Shown here: positions 18,656 to 27,887 of the stretch, piece after piece
Position numbering within the stretch: position 1 is the stretch's first letter
Layout of the letters: each line of letters opens with the position of its first letter
NCBI RefSeq assembly: GCF_001298265.1
Contig: NZ_LGSZ01000022.1
Span: 124,001 to 188,000, forward strand
Origin: Allobosea vaviloviae
GTDB lineage: Bacteria > Pseudomonadota > Alphaproteobacteria > Rhizobiales > Beijerinckiaceae
Direction of reading: 5' to 3'
Length of the DNA stretch: 64,000 nt
Program-made: the position numbers and the translations under genes
Notes under the pieces: model-generated
Database searches by the model: none
The model's input: only the letters and a program-made list of their open reading frames with translations
What the model was told of the DNA's origin: nothing

Positions 18656-20107
18656 ATGAGCCGGATCGCCGCGCTCGGCGCCTATGTCTATCAGGCCGCA
18701 CTCGCCTTCGGCCTGCTGATCGCGGTGTCGCATGTGCTGGCGCCATCCGACTATGCGGCCTATTCGATCTTCATCTCGGTCACGCAATTCGTCGCGATTG
18801 CCTGCTTCGAGTGGATACGCTTCGCCTGCAGCCGCTTCTATCCGGGCTCCGATGCCGTCAGCGAAGCGATCGAGCGCGGAACCATGCGTGTCGAACTCGC
18901 GGTCTGTTCGGGACTGTGCGGTGTCATCGCGCTCGGCGCGATCGCGCTTGGCATCCCGCCAGTCATCGCCAGCGCTGCGGCGCTGATCGCGATCGGCCAG
19001 GGCGCGACCGAACTCCATCTCACCATGCTGCGGTTCCGTCAGGATTTCCGGACCTTTTCCTGGCTCCAGGGCGCGCGCGCGACGCTTGTCACTGGCGCAA
19101 CGCTGGCCGGTACGCTGATGCAACCCAGCCTCGTCGGCGCGGCAGGCGGATCGCTGCTGGGCTACCTGGTCTATCTCGGCATTGCGCTGGCCGTACCTCG
19201 GCCCGCACCGCTCGAACGCGCCCATTGGCAACGCCAGGTGGTGCGCCGGCATCTCGTCTATGGCGGCGTCTCGGCTTTCGCCTCCGTCATCGGCCTGCTG
19301 GCGCCGCTTGGGCTGAAAAGCCTGTTGACGGCTCTTCTGGGCGCGCAGGCGGCCGCGGGCGCGCTGCTGGCGCTCGACCTCCTGCAACGCCCCTTCGTGC
19401 TGGTCGTCAACGCGCTGCATTCGGTGCGCTATCCCGACATCGTCGCGATCTTCGACCGCGATCCGGCGGGCCGTGAGCTGCGCCGATCGCTGGGGAATTA
19501 CTATGGGCTGCTGGCCAGCCTGGCGCTGCTCACGGCGGCCGGCATCATCGCCTGCCTGCGTCCCGTCGCCGGGATCGTCGTGCCGTCCGACCTTCAGATA
19601 GCCTTCCTGCGGACGGCGCCTGTCCTCGTCCTGCTCGCCTTGCTGCGGTCGATGACCCAGACGCTGATGCCGACGCCGGCGCATCTGCGGCAGAACCTCG
19701 TCGCGATCATCGTCCTGGCCGGCATCGACTGCGTGCTCATGAACCTCGGCGCCGTGCTTGCCGTGACCCTGCACGGCGTCTCCGACCTCGGCATCACCGT
19801 CGGCGCAACCATGGGCGCTGCAATGGCGATGATGGCCGGGCTCAGGGTCGTGCGCTCGCTGCCCTTCGAGATGGACGCACGCCCTGTCATCGCCGCGCTT
19901 GCGGCCGCGCTGGTGCCCGGCGCCGCCTATCTCGTATCGGCCAACGGCTCCCTCACGGGGCTTGCGATCGGCATTGCGGGGGCGGCCGGCTTCGGCCTGC
20001 TCTCGCTGAATGGCCTCTACCGGGCAAGTCGCGGACCGAGCATTCCTGTCTCCTCGGACGAGAGCGCGCTGGCCCTCGCGGAGGCACAGCGGCGGCATCT
20101 CGACTGA
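18656..20107 (+). CDS. Flippase-like polysaccharide export membrane protein (Wzx/MATE-type)
   Basis: A 483-residue integral membrane protein with about 12-14 hydrophobic helices and few charged loops. The N-terminus (YVYQAALAFGLLIAVSHVLAPSDYAAYSIFISVTQF in pieces) has the layout of oligosaccharide flippases, which move lipid-linked sugar units across the inner membrane. It converges with a glycosyltransferase gene whose end is only seven bases away, consistent with a cell-surface glycan function, although the two are not co-transcribed. Sequence alone does not give the glycan. Confidence 0.8.
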   Translation: MSRIAALGAYVYQAALAFGLLIAVSHVLAPSDYAAYSIFISVTQFVAIACFEWIRFACSRFYPGSDAVSEAIERGTMRVELAVCSGLCGVIALGAIALGIPPVIASAAALIAIGQGATELHLTMLRFRQDFRTFSWLQGARATLVTGATLAGTLMQPSLVGAAGGSLLGYLVYLGIALAVPRPAPLERAHWQRQVVRRHLVYGGVSAFASVIGLLAPLGLKSLLTALLGAQAAAGALLALDLLQRPFVLVVNALHSVRYPDIVAIFDRDPAGRELRRSLGNYYGLLASLALLTAAGIIACLRPVAGIVVPSDLQIAFLRTAPVLVLLALLRSMTQTLMPTPAHLRQNLVAIIVLAGIDCVLMNLGAVLAVTLHGVSDLGITVGATMGAAMAMMAGLRVVRSLPFEMDARPVIAALAAALVPGAAYLVSANGSLTGLAIGIAGAAGFGLLSLNGLYRASRGPSIPVSSDESALALAEAQRRHLD

Positions 20108-20114
20108 CTCCGCT

Positions 20115-21224
20115 TCAGGCGCCCGCGGGCGCGATGGACTGAAGCCGCGCGATCATGGCGAGCAAGGCGTCGGCGCTGCCGGCCCAGGAAAAGCGTTTCG
20201 CATTGGCATAGCCCTCCGCGATCAGCCTGTCGCGCCGGGCGGGTTCATCGAGCACCTGCCGCATCGCCTCTACCAGCGTCGTCGCGTTCGAGGGGTCGAA
20301 ATACAGCGCAGCCTCGCCGCAGGCCTCCCGCACGGGTGGAATATCGGAGGCCAGCACGGGACAGCCCTGCGACATCGCCTCCAGCGGTGGAATACCGAAG
20401 CCCTCATAGAGGCTGGGAAAGATGAAGGCCGTAGCGTGCCGCTCGAGCGCCGCGATCTCGGCATCGCTCAGGCGCCCGGCGAAGATCAGATCGTCTCCCT
20501 CGCCATATTCGCCGCCCTTGAAAACGCGCGCATGGATGCCGCCGACGATGACGAGTTTTTGTCCGGGTGCCGCCAGCGTCTCGAAGGCCTTGATCGCAAA
20601 GCCGATGTTCTTGTTGGGCTTGAGCGTGCCGACGAGGAGGAAATAATCGCCGCCCGCGAGGTGCAGCCTCTCGAGAATGGCCTCGTCCGGCGCCAGCCCG
20701 GCGAAATGGTCCGTGGCATTGTAGACGACGGAAATCCCGTCCGGATCGACCCGAAAAATCTCGCCCAATTCCCGCCGCGAGAAATGCGAGACGGTCGCGA
20801 TCGTCGCCGTGCGGGTCAGGACAAAGCCGAGCAGGCTGTGGAAGAGCCGATAGGAGCGGCTGAAGGAGTCCGGGTGGCGAAAGATCGTCGCGTCATGGAT
20901 GACGGTGAGTTGGCGACGGTGGAGCAGCGGGCCACTCCCGCCGAAGCCGACGAGCAGGTCGTTGCGCGTCCGCCAGGCGAGCGCGGTCTGCTCCCAGAGA
21001 TGGCCCGAGCCGCCGCCGAGACGCTCCATCCGGATGGCCGAGAGATCGAGTTCGGCCCGGGCATCGCGGGGCACGACCAGCCGCCAGTTTGCGCTCCGCA
21101 GGGCAGGGGGCACGTCGCCTGCGGCGATCTTGCGATCCAGAGCCTGCGTCAACTCGCGGGCGAAGCGCTGCACCCCGGTGACGGGCTGCGCCAAGAAGCG
21201 GCCATTGATGCTGATCGTCTTCAA
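20115..21224 (-). CDS. Glycosyltransferase, GT-B fold (family 4-like)
   Basis: A 369-residue glycosyltransferase. The N-terminus (ISINGRFLAQPVTGVQRFARELTQAL in pieces) has the GxxR/GVQRF pattern of GT4 mannosyl- or related transferases. The C-terminal domain carries the nucleotide-sugar site with PSLYEGFGIPPLEAMSQGCPVLAS, the E-x7-E motif. LVGTLKPNKNI is the hinge strand. It is soluble or membrane-peripheral. It probably builds a surface polysaccharide together with the neighbouring flippase-like protein. Donor and acceptor are unknown. Confidence 0.9.
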   Translation of the reverse strand: MKTISINGRFLAQPVTGVQRFARELTQALDRKIAAGDVPPALRSANWRLVVPRDARAELDLSAIRMERLGGGSGHLWEQTALAWRTRNDLLVGFGGSGPLLHRRQLTVIHDATIFRHPDSFSRSYRLFHSLLGFVLTRTATIATVSHFSRRELGEIFRVDPDGISVVYNATDHFAGLAPDEAILERLHLAGGDYFLLVGTLKPNKNIGFAIKAFETLAAPGQKLVIVGGIHARVFKGGEYGEGDDLIFAGRLSDAEIAALERHATAFIFPSLYEGFGIPPLEAMSQGCPVLASDIPPVREACGEAALYFDPSNATTLVEAMRQVLDEPARRDRLIAEGYANAKRFSWAGSADALLAMIARLQSIAPAGA

Positions 21225-21343
21225 GAACCGGCGTCCCCGCGCGCAAGCTTGACCATGCGCATCCCGGCGACTGTGGCAACGCGCGCGTAAAGACGGCGTT
21301 TCCGACGCCTGCCCGTGGCTCGCGGCCCGCCGACGGTGCGCGC

Positions 21344-21373
21344 AAAAAAACCGGGGCGTTGCCGCCCCGGTTT
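21344..21373 (-). terminator. Rho-independent terminator of glnB-glnA
   Basis: Read on the minus strand, AAACCGGGGC and GCCCCGGTTT form a 10-base stem with a 6-base loop, followed by TTTT. It lies 82-111 bases after the glnA stop. Confidence 0.9.
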
Positions 21374-21454
21374 GTCAGGTGGACCGCGCGGACGCGGTCG
21401 GGAGGAAACTCGCGGCGGCCGCCAGGCCAGCCGAAACCCTCGGTGGGTGTGATC

Positions 21455-22864
21455 TCAGTACGAGTAGTACATCGCGAACTCGACCGGGTGCGGCGTCATC
21501 TCGAAGCGCGCCACATCCTGCATCTTGAGTTCGATATAGCTCTCGATGAAGTCGTCGTTGAAGACGCCGCCGGCCTTGAGATAGGCGTTGTCCTTCTTGA
21601 GCGAGTCCAGCGCTTCGCGCAGCGAGCCGCAGACGGTGGGGATCTTCTTCAGCTCGCGCGGCGGCAGGTCGTAGAGATCCTTGTCCATCGCCGGGCCCGG
21701 ATCGATCTTGTTGATGATGCCGTCGAGGCCGGCCATCAGCAGGGCGGAGAAGGCGAGATAGGGGTTCGCCATCGGATCGGGGAAGCGAACCTCGACGCGC
21801 TTGGCCTTGGGCGAGTTCGTCCACGGGATACGGCAGGACGCCGAGCGGTTGCGCGCCGAATAGGCGAGCAGCACGGGGGCCTCATAGCCCGGGACCAGGC
21901 GCTTGTAGGAGTTGGTCGACGGGTTGGTGAAGGCGTTCAGGGACTTGGCGTGCTTGATGATGCCGCCGATGTACCAGAGGCACTCCTGCGACAGGTCGGC
22001 ATATTTGTTGCCGGCCATGATCGGCTTGCCGTTCTTCCAGATCGACTGGTGGACGTGCATGCCCGAGCCGTTGTCGCCATAGATCGGCTTCGGCATGAAG
22101 GTCGCGGTCTTGCCGTAGCTCTGGGCGACGTTGTGGATGGCGTATTTGTAGACCTGCATGGTGTCGGCCATGTGGGTCAGGGTGTCGAACTTCAGGCCGA
22201 GCTCGTGCTGGGCCGAGGCGACCTCGTGATGGTGCTTCTCGACCTTGGCGCCCATGGCCGCCATGGCCGCCAGCATCTCGCCGCGCATGTCCTGCGCCGA
22301 ATCCTGCGGCGGGACGGGGAAATAGCCGCCCTTGGTGGCGATGCGGTGGCCGAGATTGCCGCCCTCATATTCGGTCGAGCCGTTGATCGGCAGCTCGACG
22401 TTGTCGAGCTTGAAGCCGGTGTCGTAGGGGTCGGCGGAAATCTTGACGTCGTCGAAGACGAAGAATTCGGCTTCAGGACCGACATAGCAGGTGTCGCCGA
22501 TGCCGCTGGACTTGAGGTAGGCCTCGGCCTTCTTGGCGATGCCGCGCGGATCGCGGCCATAGGGCTCGCCGGTGGCCGGCTCGAGCACGTCGCAGGTGAT
22601 GACCATGGTCGCCGCCGAGAAGAACGGGTCCATGACGGCCGTCGTCGGATCGGGCATCAGCAGCATGTCGGACTCGTTGATCGCCTTCCAGCCGGCGATC
22701 GAGGAACCGTCGAACATCGTGCCCTCGGCGAAGATGTCCTCGTCGATCATGGTGATGTCGAACGTCACGTGCTGCCACTTGCCGCGCGGGTCAGTGAAGC
22801 GGAAATCGACATATTTGACGTCGTTGTCCTTGATCGCCTTGAGGACATCCTTGGCGTTCTTCAT
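21455..22864 (-). CDS. glnA: Glutamine synthetase type I
   Basis: GlnA, 469 residues, makes glutamine from glutamate, ammonia and ATP in a cytosolic dodecamer and is the main ammonium-assimilation enzyme. The length equals that of typical GSI-beta enzymes. [17 protein letters not shown] carries active-site residues, and the adenylylation tyrosine lies in [15 protein letters not shown], so control by GlnE is expected. The ATG at 22864 ([12 protein letters not shown]) follows AGAGGA. The gene is downstream of glnB (93-base gap), the standard alphaproteobacterial pair, and ends at a strong terminator. No sigma-54 site was found before glnB or glnA. Confidence 0.98.
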   Translation of the reverse strand: MKNAKDVLKAIKDNDVKYVDFRFTDPRGKWQHVTFDITMIDEDIFAEGTMFDGSSIAGWKAINESDMLLMPDPTTAVMDPFFSAATMVITCDVLEPATGEPYGRDPRGIAKKAEAYLKSSGIGDTCYVGPEAEFFVFDDVKISADPYDTGFKLDNVELPINGSTEYEGGNLGHRIATKGGYFPVPPQDSAQDMRGEMLAAMAAMGAKVEKHHHEVASAQHELGLKFDTLTHMADTMQVYKYAIHNVAQSYGKTATFMPKPIYGDNGSGMHVHQSIWKNGKPIMAGNKYADLSQECLWYIGGIIKHAKSLNAFTNPSTNSYKRLVPGYEAPVLLAYSARNRSASCRIPWTNSPKAKRVEVRFPDPMANPYLAFSALLMAGLDGIINKIDPGPAMDKDLYDLPPRELKKIPTVCGSLREALDSLKKDNAYLKAGGVFNDDFIESYIELKMQDVARFEMTPHPVEFAMYYSY

Positions 22865-22957
22865 CTCAGCATTCCTCTTATGGTCGTTTCTCAACTCATA
22901 CGATCCGCGGGGTCGCCTGACCGCCGGGACGCCGAACTTTTGGGTCGGGATGAGCCC

Positions 22958-23608
<651 letters not shown>

Positions 23609-25267
23609 ATGAACCCGGCGCATCCAACCGAACTTGCGTTGCTCGATGTCGCCGGCATGGCGTTGGCCGATCAGGCTGCGATCTCAGGCGGCACACCGGG
23701 CCTGCTCCTCATGGAGAAGGCGGGCCAGGCCGTGGCGGACGCCGTCCTCAGACGGGCCAAGCCGGGCGCCGGCGTCCTCGTCCTGTGCGGCCCCGGCAAC
23801 AATGGCGGCGATGGCTTCGTCGCCGCGCGGCTGCTGGCGGAGCGGGGCCTGCGCGTGACGGTGGCCCTCGCGTGCCCCCGTTCGCACTTGGCCGGTGATG
23901 CGGCGGCGATGGCGCAGCGCTGGACGGGTGCGATCGATCCGATCGCCGGGCTGCGGCCGGAACGATTCGACCTGATCGTCGATGCGCTGTTCGGCGCCGG
24001 GTTGAGCCGGCCTCTGGAGGGCGAGGTCGCCGCGCTGGTCTGCGCGGTCAATGCGTCCGGCCGGCCGGTCGTTGCGGTCGATGTTCCCAGCGGCCTCTCC
24101 GGCGATACCGGCGCGAGCCATGGGGAGGTGGTTCGGGCCGTGCAGACCGTCACCTTCTTCCGCCTGAAGCCGGGCCATCTGCTGCAGCCAGGCCGCACGC
24201 TCTGCGGCACGGTCACGCTCGCTGATATCGGGATAGCGCCCGAGCTCGTCTTCACGGCCGATCGACCGCCCACGACCTTCCGCAACGCGCCGGCGCTCTG
24301 GCGCGAGACCTGGCCCGCGCACGCCACGGACACCCACAAATATCGGCGCGGTGCGGTGCTCGTCGTCGCGGGCGGACTCACCGGCGTCGGAGCGCCGCGT
24401 TTGGGCGCGCGCGCAGCGCTGCGGATCGGCGTGGGTCTGGCGACCATCGCCTGTCATCCTGAGGCGTTGGCGGCCCATGCCGCGCGAGGCCCCGATGCGC
24501 TGATGCAGCGCGCGATAGCCGATAACGAAGCGCTCGAGCGCCTGCTGGCGGAGCCGCGTCTTTCGGCGGTCCTGATCGGCCCGGCGCTCGGGCTGGATAC
24601 TCGGGGCCGCGACGCGGTGACGACAGTCCTGCGCGCAGGCGTTCCTGCCGTATTCGATGCCGATGCGCTGACGATCCTGGCTGCGCGCACCGGCAGCCTG
24701 AAGCGGCTCTTCGAGCGGCGTGGCGGACCCTGCGTGCTGACGCCGCATGAGGGAGAATTCGATCGCCTCTTCCGCACTGTGCCCGAGATTGCCCAGGCTC
24801 CGTCCAAACTTGAACGGGCGCGTCGTGCTGCCGGCCAGACCGGCGCGACCATCGTCCTAAAGGGCCCCGACACGGTGATCGCCTCGCCTGACGGTCGCGC
24901 CACCATCAACACCACCGGCTCGCCCGCTTTGGCGACGGCGGGCTCAGGCGACGTACTCGGCGGGCTGATCGCGGGCCTGCTGGCCCAGGGCATGCCGATT
25001 TTCGAGGCGGCCTGCGCCGCCGTCTGGCTGCATGGCCGCGCGGGCGAGGATGCCGGCATCGGGCTGATCGCCGACGATCTGCCCGAGGCGGTCTGGCGCC
25101 TGCTGGGCGAGGACGCCCCTAACGGAGCGCCACGCTATGGCACGAAGAATGGCCCGCCTTCCGGAGAAGGCGGGCCGCGACGCGACTTGAAACTCAACTC
25201 ACGCAACGAAGTCGGTCAACCTCGGGCGATCAGCTGCCGGAGTAAGTCACGGCCGGAGCGCTGGTGA
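23609..25267 (+). CDS. nnr: Bifunctional NAD(P)H-hydrate epimerase/dehydratase
   Basis: A 552-residue fusion that repairs damaged NAD(P)H hydrates. The N-terminal YjeF epimerase domain (about 10-215) shows LCGPGNNGGDGFVAARLL and DVPSGLSGDTG. The C-terminal ribokinase-like dehydratase (about 235-510) shows VLTPHEGEFDRLF and TAGSGDVLGGLIAGLLAQG. The conserved domain ends at about 510; the last 40 residues are read through a perfect 10-base hairpin (25151-25176) and the stop lies 38 bases inside the convergent PRC-barrel gene. That tail is probably not functional. Confidence 0.93.
   Translation: MNPAHPTELALLDVAGMALADQAAISGGTPGLLLMEKAGQAVADAVLRRAKPGAGVLVLCGPGNNGGDGFVAARLLAERGLRVTVALACPRSHLAGDAAAMAQRWTGAIDPIAGLRPERFDLIVDALFGAGLSRPLEGEVAALVCAVNASGRPVVAVDVPSGLSGDTGASHGEVVRAVQTVTFFRLKPGHLLQPGRTLCGTVTLADIGIAPELVFTADRPPTTFRNAPALWRETWPAHATDTHKYRRGAVLVVAGGLTGVGAPRLGARAALRIGVGLATIACHPEALAAHAARGPDALMQRAIADNEALERLLAEPRLSAVLIGPALGLDTRGRDAVTTVLRAGVPAVFDADALTILAARTGSLKRLFERRGGPCVLTPHEGEFDRLFRTVPEIAQAPSKLERARRAAGQTGATIVLKGPDTVIASPDGRATINTTGSPALATAGSGDVLGGLIAGLLAQGMPIFEAACAAVWLHGRAGEDAGIGLIADDLPEAVWRLLGEDAPNGAPRYGTKNGPPSGEGGPRRDLKLNSRNEVGQPRAISCRSKSRPERW
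25151..25176 (-). terminator. Hairpin between convergent genes, probable terminator of the PRC-barrel gene
   Basis: GGCCCGCCTT and AAGGCGGGCC form a perfect 10-base stem around a 6-base loop, 54 bases past the minus-strand stop at 25230. The following minus-strand bases (ATTCTTCG) are only moderately T-rich. The hairpin lies within the 3' end of the nnr coding frame. Confidence 0.5.
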
Positions 25268-25763
25268 GCTGCTCCTTCGTCATGGTGATCTTGCCGTGGT
25301 CCGGATACATCGCCGGGGCCTTCTGAGCCGATGCGGCGGGGGCCGTGGCCGTCGTGCCGCTGGCCGAACTGCCGCCCGCCGACGGGGCCGGCGCTGCCGC
25401 AGCCATCGGCTGGTCGCTCCAGTTGACCTGCTCGAACGGGATCGCGACATCCTTCGAGCCCAAGCCGAGGAATCCGCCGACGCCGACCGTCACCATCTCG
25501 ATCTTGCCGGTCTTGTCGAACAGGACCTCGGTGATGTCACCCACCTTCTTGTCGTCGGGACCATAGATGTCGACGCCGATCAGCTTGGTCGCGCGCCACT
25601 TGCCCTGGCCCGCGAGATTGGTGGCAGGGGCCTTCATGGCATCCGTTGCCGGAGCAGGCGTGGCGGCCGGTGCGGTCGGCGAGGGGGCGCTGGTCTGGGC
25701 GATGGCGGTGGCGGTCAGCAGGGCGAAACCCAGCGACGTCGCTGCAATATGACGTTTGAACAT
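25230..25763 (-). CDS. Secreted PRC-barrel domain protein
   Basis: A 177-residue exported protein. A Sec signal peptide spans residues 1-22 (MFKRHIAATSLGFALLTATAIA), followed by a Pro/Ala/Thr-rich linker and a PRC-barrel domain at about residues 56-115 (ATKLIGVDIYGPDDKKVGDI, VTVGVGGFLGLGSKDVAIPFEQV). The C-terminus is an Ala/Ser-rich stretch ending in a short conserved-looking segment. PRC-barrel proteins in the periplasm are frequent members of the general stress regulon; the molecular role is unknown. AAGGAGG precedes the ATG by six bases, and a near-consensus EcfG site lies 44-68 bases upstream. Confidence 0.88.
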   Translation of the reverse strand: MFKRHIAATSLGFALLTATAIAQTSAPSPTAPAATPAPATDAMKAPATNLAGQGKWRATKLIGVDIYGPDDKKVGDITEVLFDKTGKIEMVTVGVGGFLGLGSKDVAIPFEQVNWSDQPMAAAAPAPSAGGSSASGTTATAPAASAQKAPAMYPDHGKITMTKEQLTSAPAVTYSGS

Positions 25764-25806
25764 GATGTCCTCCTTAAGTATCCGCGTGACAGCGGCTTGC
25801 AGAGGA

Positions 25807-25831
25807 AACGCTTGGTCCCGCGTTTTGTTCA
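25807..25831 (-). promoter_or_regulatory. EcfG-like promoter of the PRC-barrel gene
   Basis: On the minus strand TGAAC (25831-25827) is followed after 16 bases by CGTT (25810-25807). One base differs from GGAAC-N16-CGTT. Position fits a leader of about 36 bases before the ATG at 25763. The whole gap 25764-26114 (351 bases) holds this site and the opposite one at 25970, and no gene. Confidence 0.5.
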
Positions 25832-25969
25832 CGATCATCATCGACAAAATCGCGCCGAGCCAGCGGTAGGCAGTATTGAACGTCGCCGACCTCCCGCGGC
25901 AGTGCTGGCGTCTGGCGAGTGCCAGCGCGTCCCGCCGATCGATCGCGAAGCAGCATGGGCTTGCAGCGG

Positions 25970-25994
25970 AACGCAACCCCGCCCCTCGCGTTCG
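25970..25994 (+). promoter_or_regulatory. EcfG-type promoter of the small gene at 26115
   Basis: GGAAC (25970-25974), 16 bases, then CGTT (25991-25994): a perfect match to the EcfG consensus. The first gene downstream on this strand starts at 26115. Confidence 0.65.
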
Positions 25995-26114
25995 ATGCCA
26001 GAACGGATTCACGTTCTGGACGCCCGGACAGGGCGCCCTTGACGGTTCGCGACCTATCTTTGCAGCCAAGCCGCGTGGTCCAGTCTCAGATGGACCGTAT
26101 CAAGGGAGAATCAG

Positions 26115-26324
26115 ATGCCTGCTACCACCGTGACGATCGCCCTGGAAGAAGCGGAACTGGCAGCGCTCGACCGCTCGATCCGTCATGCGATGCCCGCGCT
26201 GACGCGCGAACAGGCGCTATCGAGGATCATTGCACACTGGGCCCGGGCTCAGCTGCGCGCAGGTCATCCAGAGATCGATCAAGGTCTACGGCCTGAGGAA
26301 CTCAACGCCAGCAACGATGAATGA
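26115..26324 (+). CDS. Small hypothetical protein, possibly ribbon-helix-helix-like
   Basis: A 69-residue protein opening with a short beta-like stretch (TVTIALEEAELAALD) followed by two amphipathic helices (TREQALSRIIAHWARAQL). This order resembles CopG/Arc-type ribbon-helix-helix proteins, but the match is only by eye. AAGGGAG lies seven bases before the ATG. A perfect EcfG site upstream suggests expression under general stress. Confidence 0.65.
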   Translation: MPATTVTIALEEAELAALDRSIRHAMPALTREQALSRIIAHWARAQLRAGHPEIDQGLRPEELNASNDE

Positions 26325-26396
26325 GCAGGCAGGCGCGCCTTGCAGGCGAAGGCTCGGCAAGGCTTTTACGGGTCCGGACGCAGAGGATTGCTGCCT

Positions 26397-26564
26397 TCAG
26401 TCGAGAGCCTCGTCGCGCCTGAGTTCGAACGCCAGCATCGCCTCGGCAAGCGCCTGGAGCTCGTGCTCCTTGTCGCCGCTGTCAGGCGCTGCGTTCAGCT
26501 CTTCGACGCGTTGCTGGGCGCGCTCGTAGTCTTCCTCGGTATGGATGGCGATCGGCTCTCTCAC
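26397..26564 (-). CDS. Small HigA-N-like protein, paralogue B (GTG start)
   Basis: A 55-residue acidic protein (VREPIAIHTEEDYERAQQRV...). It resembles the N-terminal helical part of HigA-type antitoxins (DYExAxxRIExL followed by xxELxxLAxAVxxxE) but has no helix-turn-helix. It shares this layout with the gene directly upstream (26561-26785); they are tandem paralogues. The GTG at 26564 overlaps the upstream stop as GTGA and is preceded by GGAAGG, so translation is coupled. No toxin gene is adjacent. Confidence 0.7.
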   Translation of the reverse strand: MREPIAIHTEEDYERAQQRVEELNAAPDSGDKEHELQALAEAMLAFELRRDEALD

Positions 26565-26785
26565 GGTCGGTCCTTCCAATGCGTCGCGTCGTCGTGCTTG
26601 CGGTCCCATTGCTCGACCGCCTTGACCAGAGCATCGCGCTCGCGCTCCTCATCCTCGCCGCGTGGAGAGGAGTCGAGTGCGGCGATCCGCTGCGTCGCCA
26701 GTTCGTAGTCTTCGATCGTCTCGATCCTGAAGCGGGCTCGGTCGTCTTCGCCGGAATGCGGCGCGTGTTCTATCGTTGCTCGCAT
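26561..26785 (-). CDS. Small HigA-N-like protein, paralogue A
   Basis: A 74-residue protein with a 20-residue variable start and then IETIEDYELATQRIAALDSS, a Gly/Glu/Asp turn and ERERDALVKAVEQWDRKH. This matches paralogue B position by position (DYE-A-QRI, then a DALVKAVE-type helix). The fold is expected to be a helical hairpin. Such modules precede the HTH in HigA antitoxins, but here they stand alone. It is first in a two-gene unit in a region of stress-type genes. The function is unknown. Confidence 0.72.
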   Translation of the reverse strand: MRATIEHAPHSGEDDRARFRIETIEDYELATQRIAALDSSPRGEDEERERDALVKAVEQWDRKHDDATHWKDRP

Positions 26786-26974
26786 CGCTAACTCTCCCGG
26801 ACATAGGCGCTCCTGGTCAAGGCTATACCTTTGGCGCGCCGTTCGGTTCCGCGTCGCGGCACGATGCTGTCCGGTTCGGCCGGTTTAAGCCTTCCTCAAG
26901 TTTTCGCTGCGTGATTCGTTGTCGAAGCAGCCCCAGAACCGGGCGCCGCCGCGAAGCCGATGCCAGAAGGCGAC

Positions 26975-27265
26975 ATGACAACAAAACCCTTTGTCACCAA
27001 AGCCCTGTTCGCGTTGGCGCTGACCTGTCCCGCGATCACGCTGCCGTCGCCGTCGCAGGCCTTCTGGCAGCGCTCCCAGGCCTCGATATGCGCCGATGCG
27101 ACAACCGCGCGGGAACTGGCCCGCCATCGCTGCGATGAGTTGCTGGGATATTCCGACCCGGGCTGGCCGGCGCTCGGCCTCGGCCAGGCTGGCTATCGGG
27201 CCTACCGGCCCTCTACACCGGGGCCTGCGCCGGCAGCCCGACCTCCGGTGCGTCGTCTCGGCTGA
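26975..27265 (+). CDS. Small secreted protein with Sec signal peptide
   Basis: A 96-residue protein. The signal peptide spans residues 1-29 (MTTKPFVTKALFALALTCPA, then ...SPSQAF with a probable cleavage after SQA). The mature part has two cysteines about 20 residues apart (SICADATT and RHRCDELL) that could form a disulfide, followed by a Pro/Ala-rich tail. AGAAGGCG precedes the ATG at 26975. No family was recognised. tRNA-Lys follows on the other strand. Confidence 0.65.
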   Translation: MTTKPFVTKALFALALTCPAITLPSPSQAFWQRSQASICADATTARELARHRCDELLGYSDPGWPALGLGQAGYRAYRPSTPGPAPAARPPVRRLG

Positions 27266-27318
27266 GGGGGGCCGGTCGATGCGACGTTCGCTTGCGGGAG
27301 ACGGCGGCGGAGCCAAAA

Positions 27319-27393
27319 TGGTGAGCGGGGAGGGGATCGAACCCTCGACCACATGATTAAAAGTCACGTGCTCTACCACTGAGCTACCCGCCC
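27319..27393 (-). tRNA. tRNA-Lys (anticodon TTT)
   Basis: On the minus strand, a full cloverleaf: acceptor GGGCGGG pairs with CCCGCTC (one G-U), D arm GCTCAGTGGTAGAGC, anticodon loop CTTTTAA, T loop GTTCGATC, and an encoded CCA end. Length is 75 bases including CCA. Confidence 0.98.
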
Positions 27394-27529
27394 TCACTGG
27401 GCCGCTGACATACGGACGCGCCGCGCGCGGGTCAACCGTCGCGAGCCGACGCGGCGGGGAAAGCTGCGAAGGAGGCCGTCGCTGCAGATCGTTAACCCGT
27501 GATAAACCAACGCGTCCTAGCGTGACGCC

Positions 27530-27841
27530 ATGGTCATCCGCCGTGGCGTCAGATCCGTCTTCATCACGCTCGCGCTCTACCTCGTGTCGGGTGCGGCGGT
27601 GAGCTATTTCATGTTCCACGCCCAGCACGGCGCGCGCGGTCTCGATGCGCGCGACACCCTGCAGGGGACGCTGCGCGAAATGGAGACCGAACTCGCCGGC
27701 CTGACCGCCGAGCGCAAGCTCTGGGAGCAGCGGCTTTCGCTCGTCCGCGATGAGGCCGTCGACCGGGACGTCCTGGAGGAGCGCGCTCGCGACACGCTTG
27801 GCCGGGTCCATCGCAATGATGTCATCCTGATGGGGCGTTGA
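27530..27841 (+). CDS. ftsB: FtsB/DivIC family septum formation initiator
   Basis: A 103-residue FtsB-like protein of the divisome. It has a short cytosolic N-terminus, one transmembrane helix (about 8-28) and a periplasmic coiled coil (about 35-75, GTLREMETELAGLTAERKLWEQRL in pieces), ending in the conserved ARDTLGRVHRNDVILM. It links FtsL and FtsQ at the division site. Its location directly upstream of the pdh operon is the standard arrangement in Hyphomicrobiales. A 180-base gap with inverted repeats separates it from pdhA. Confidence 0.92.
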   Translation: MVIRRGVRSVFITLALYLVSGAAVSYFMFHAQHGARGLDARDTLQGTLREMETELAGLTAERKLWEQRLSLVRDEAVDRDVLEERARDTLGRVHRNDVILMGR

Positions 27842-27887
27842 GGGCAGCAGCGCGGCAGCCGGCAAATAGTCCCGGACGTATCGATTA

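Noticed and set aside
26826-26850. EcfG-like GGAAC before the HigA-N-like pair
   Set aside because: The -35 is perfect but the -10 at 16 bases is GGTA rather than CGTT, too weak to call.
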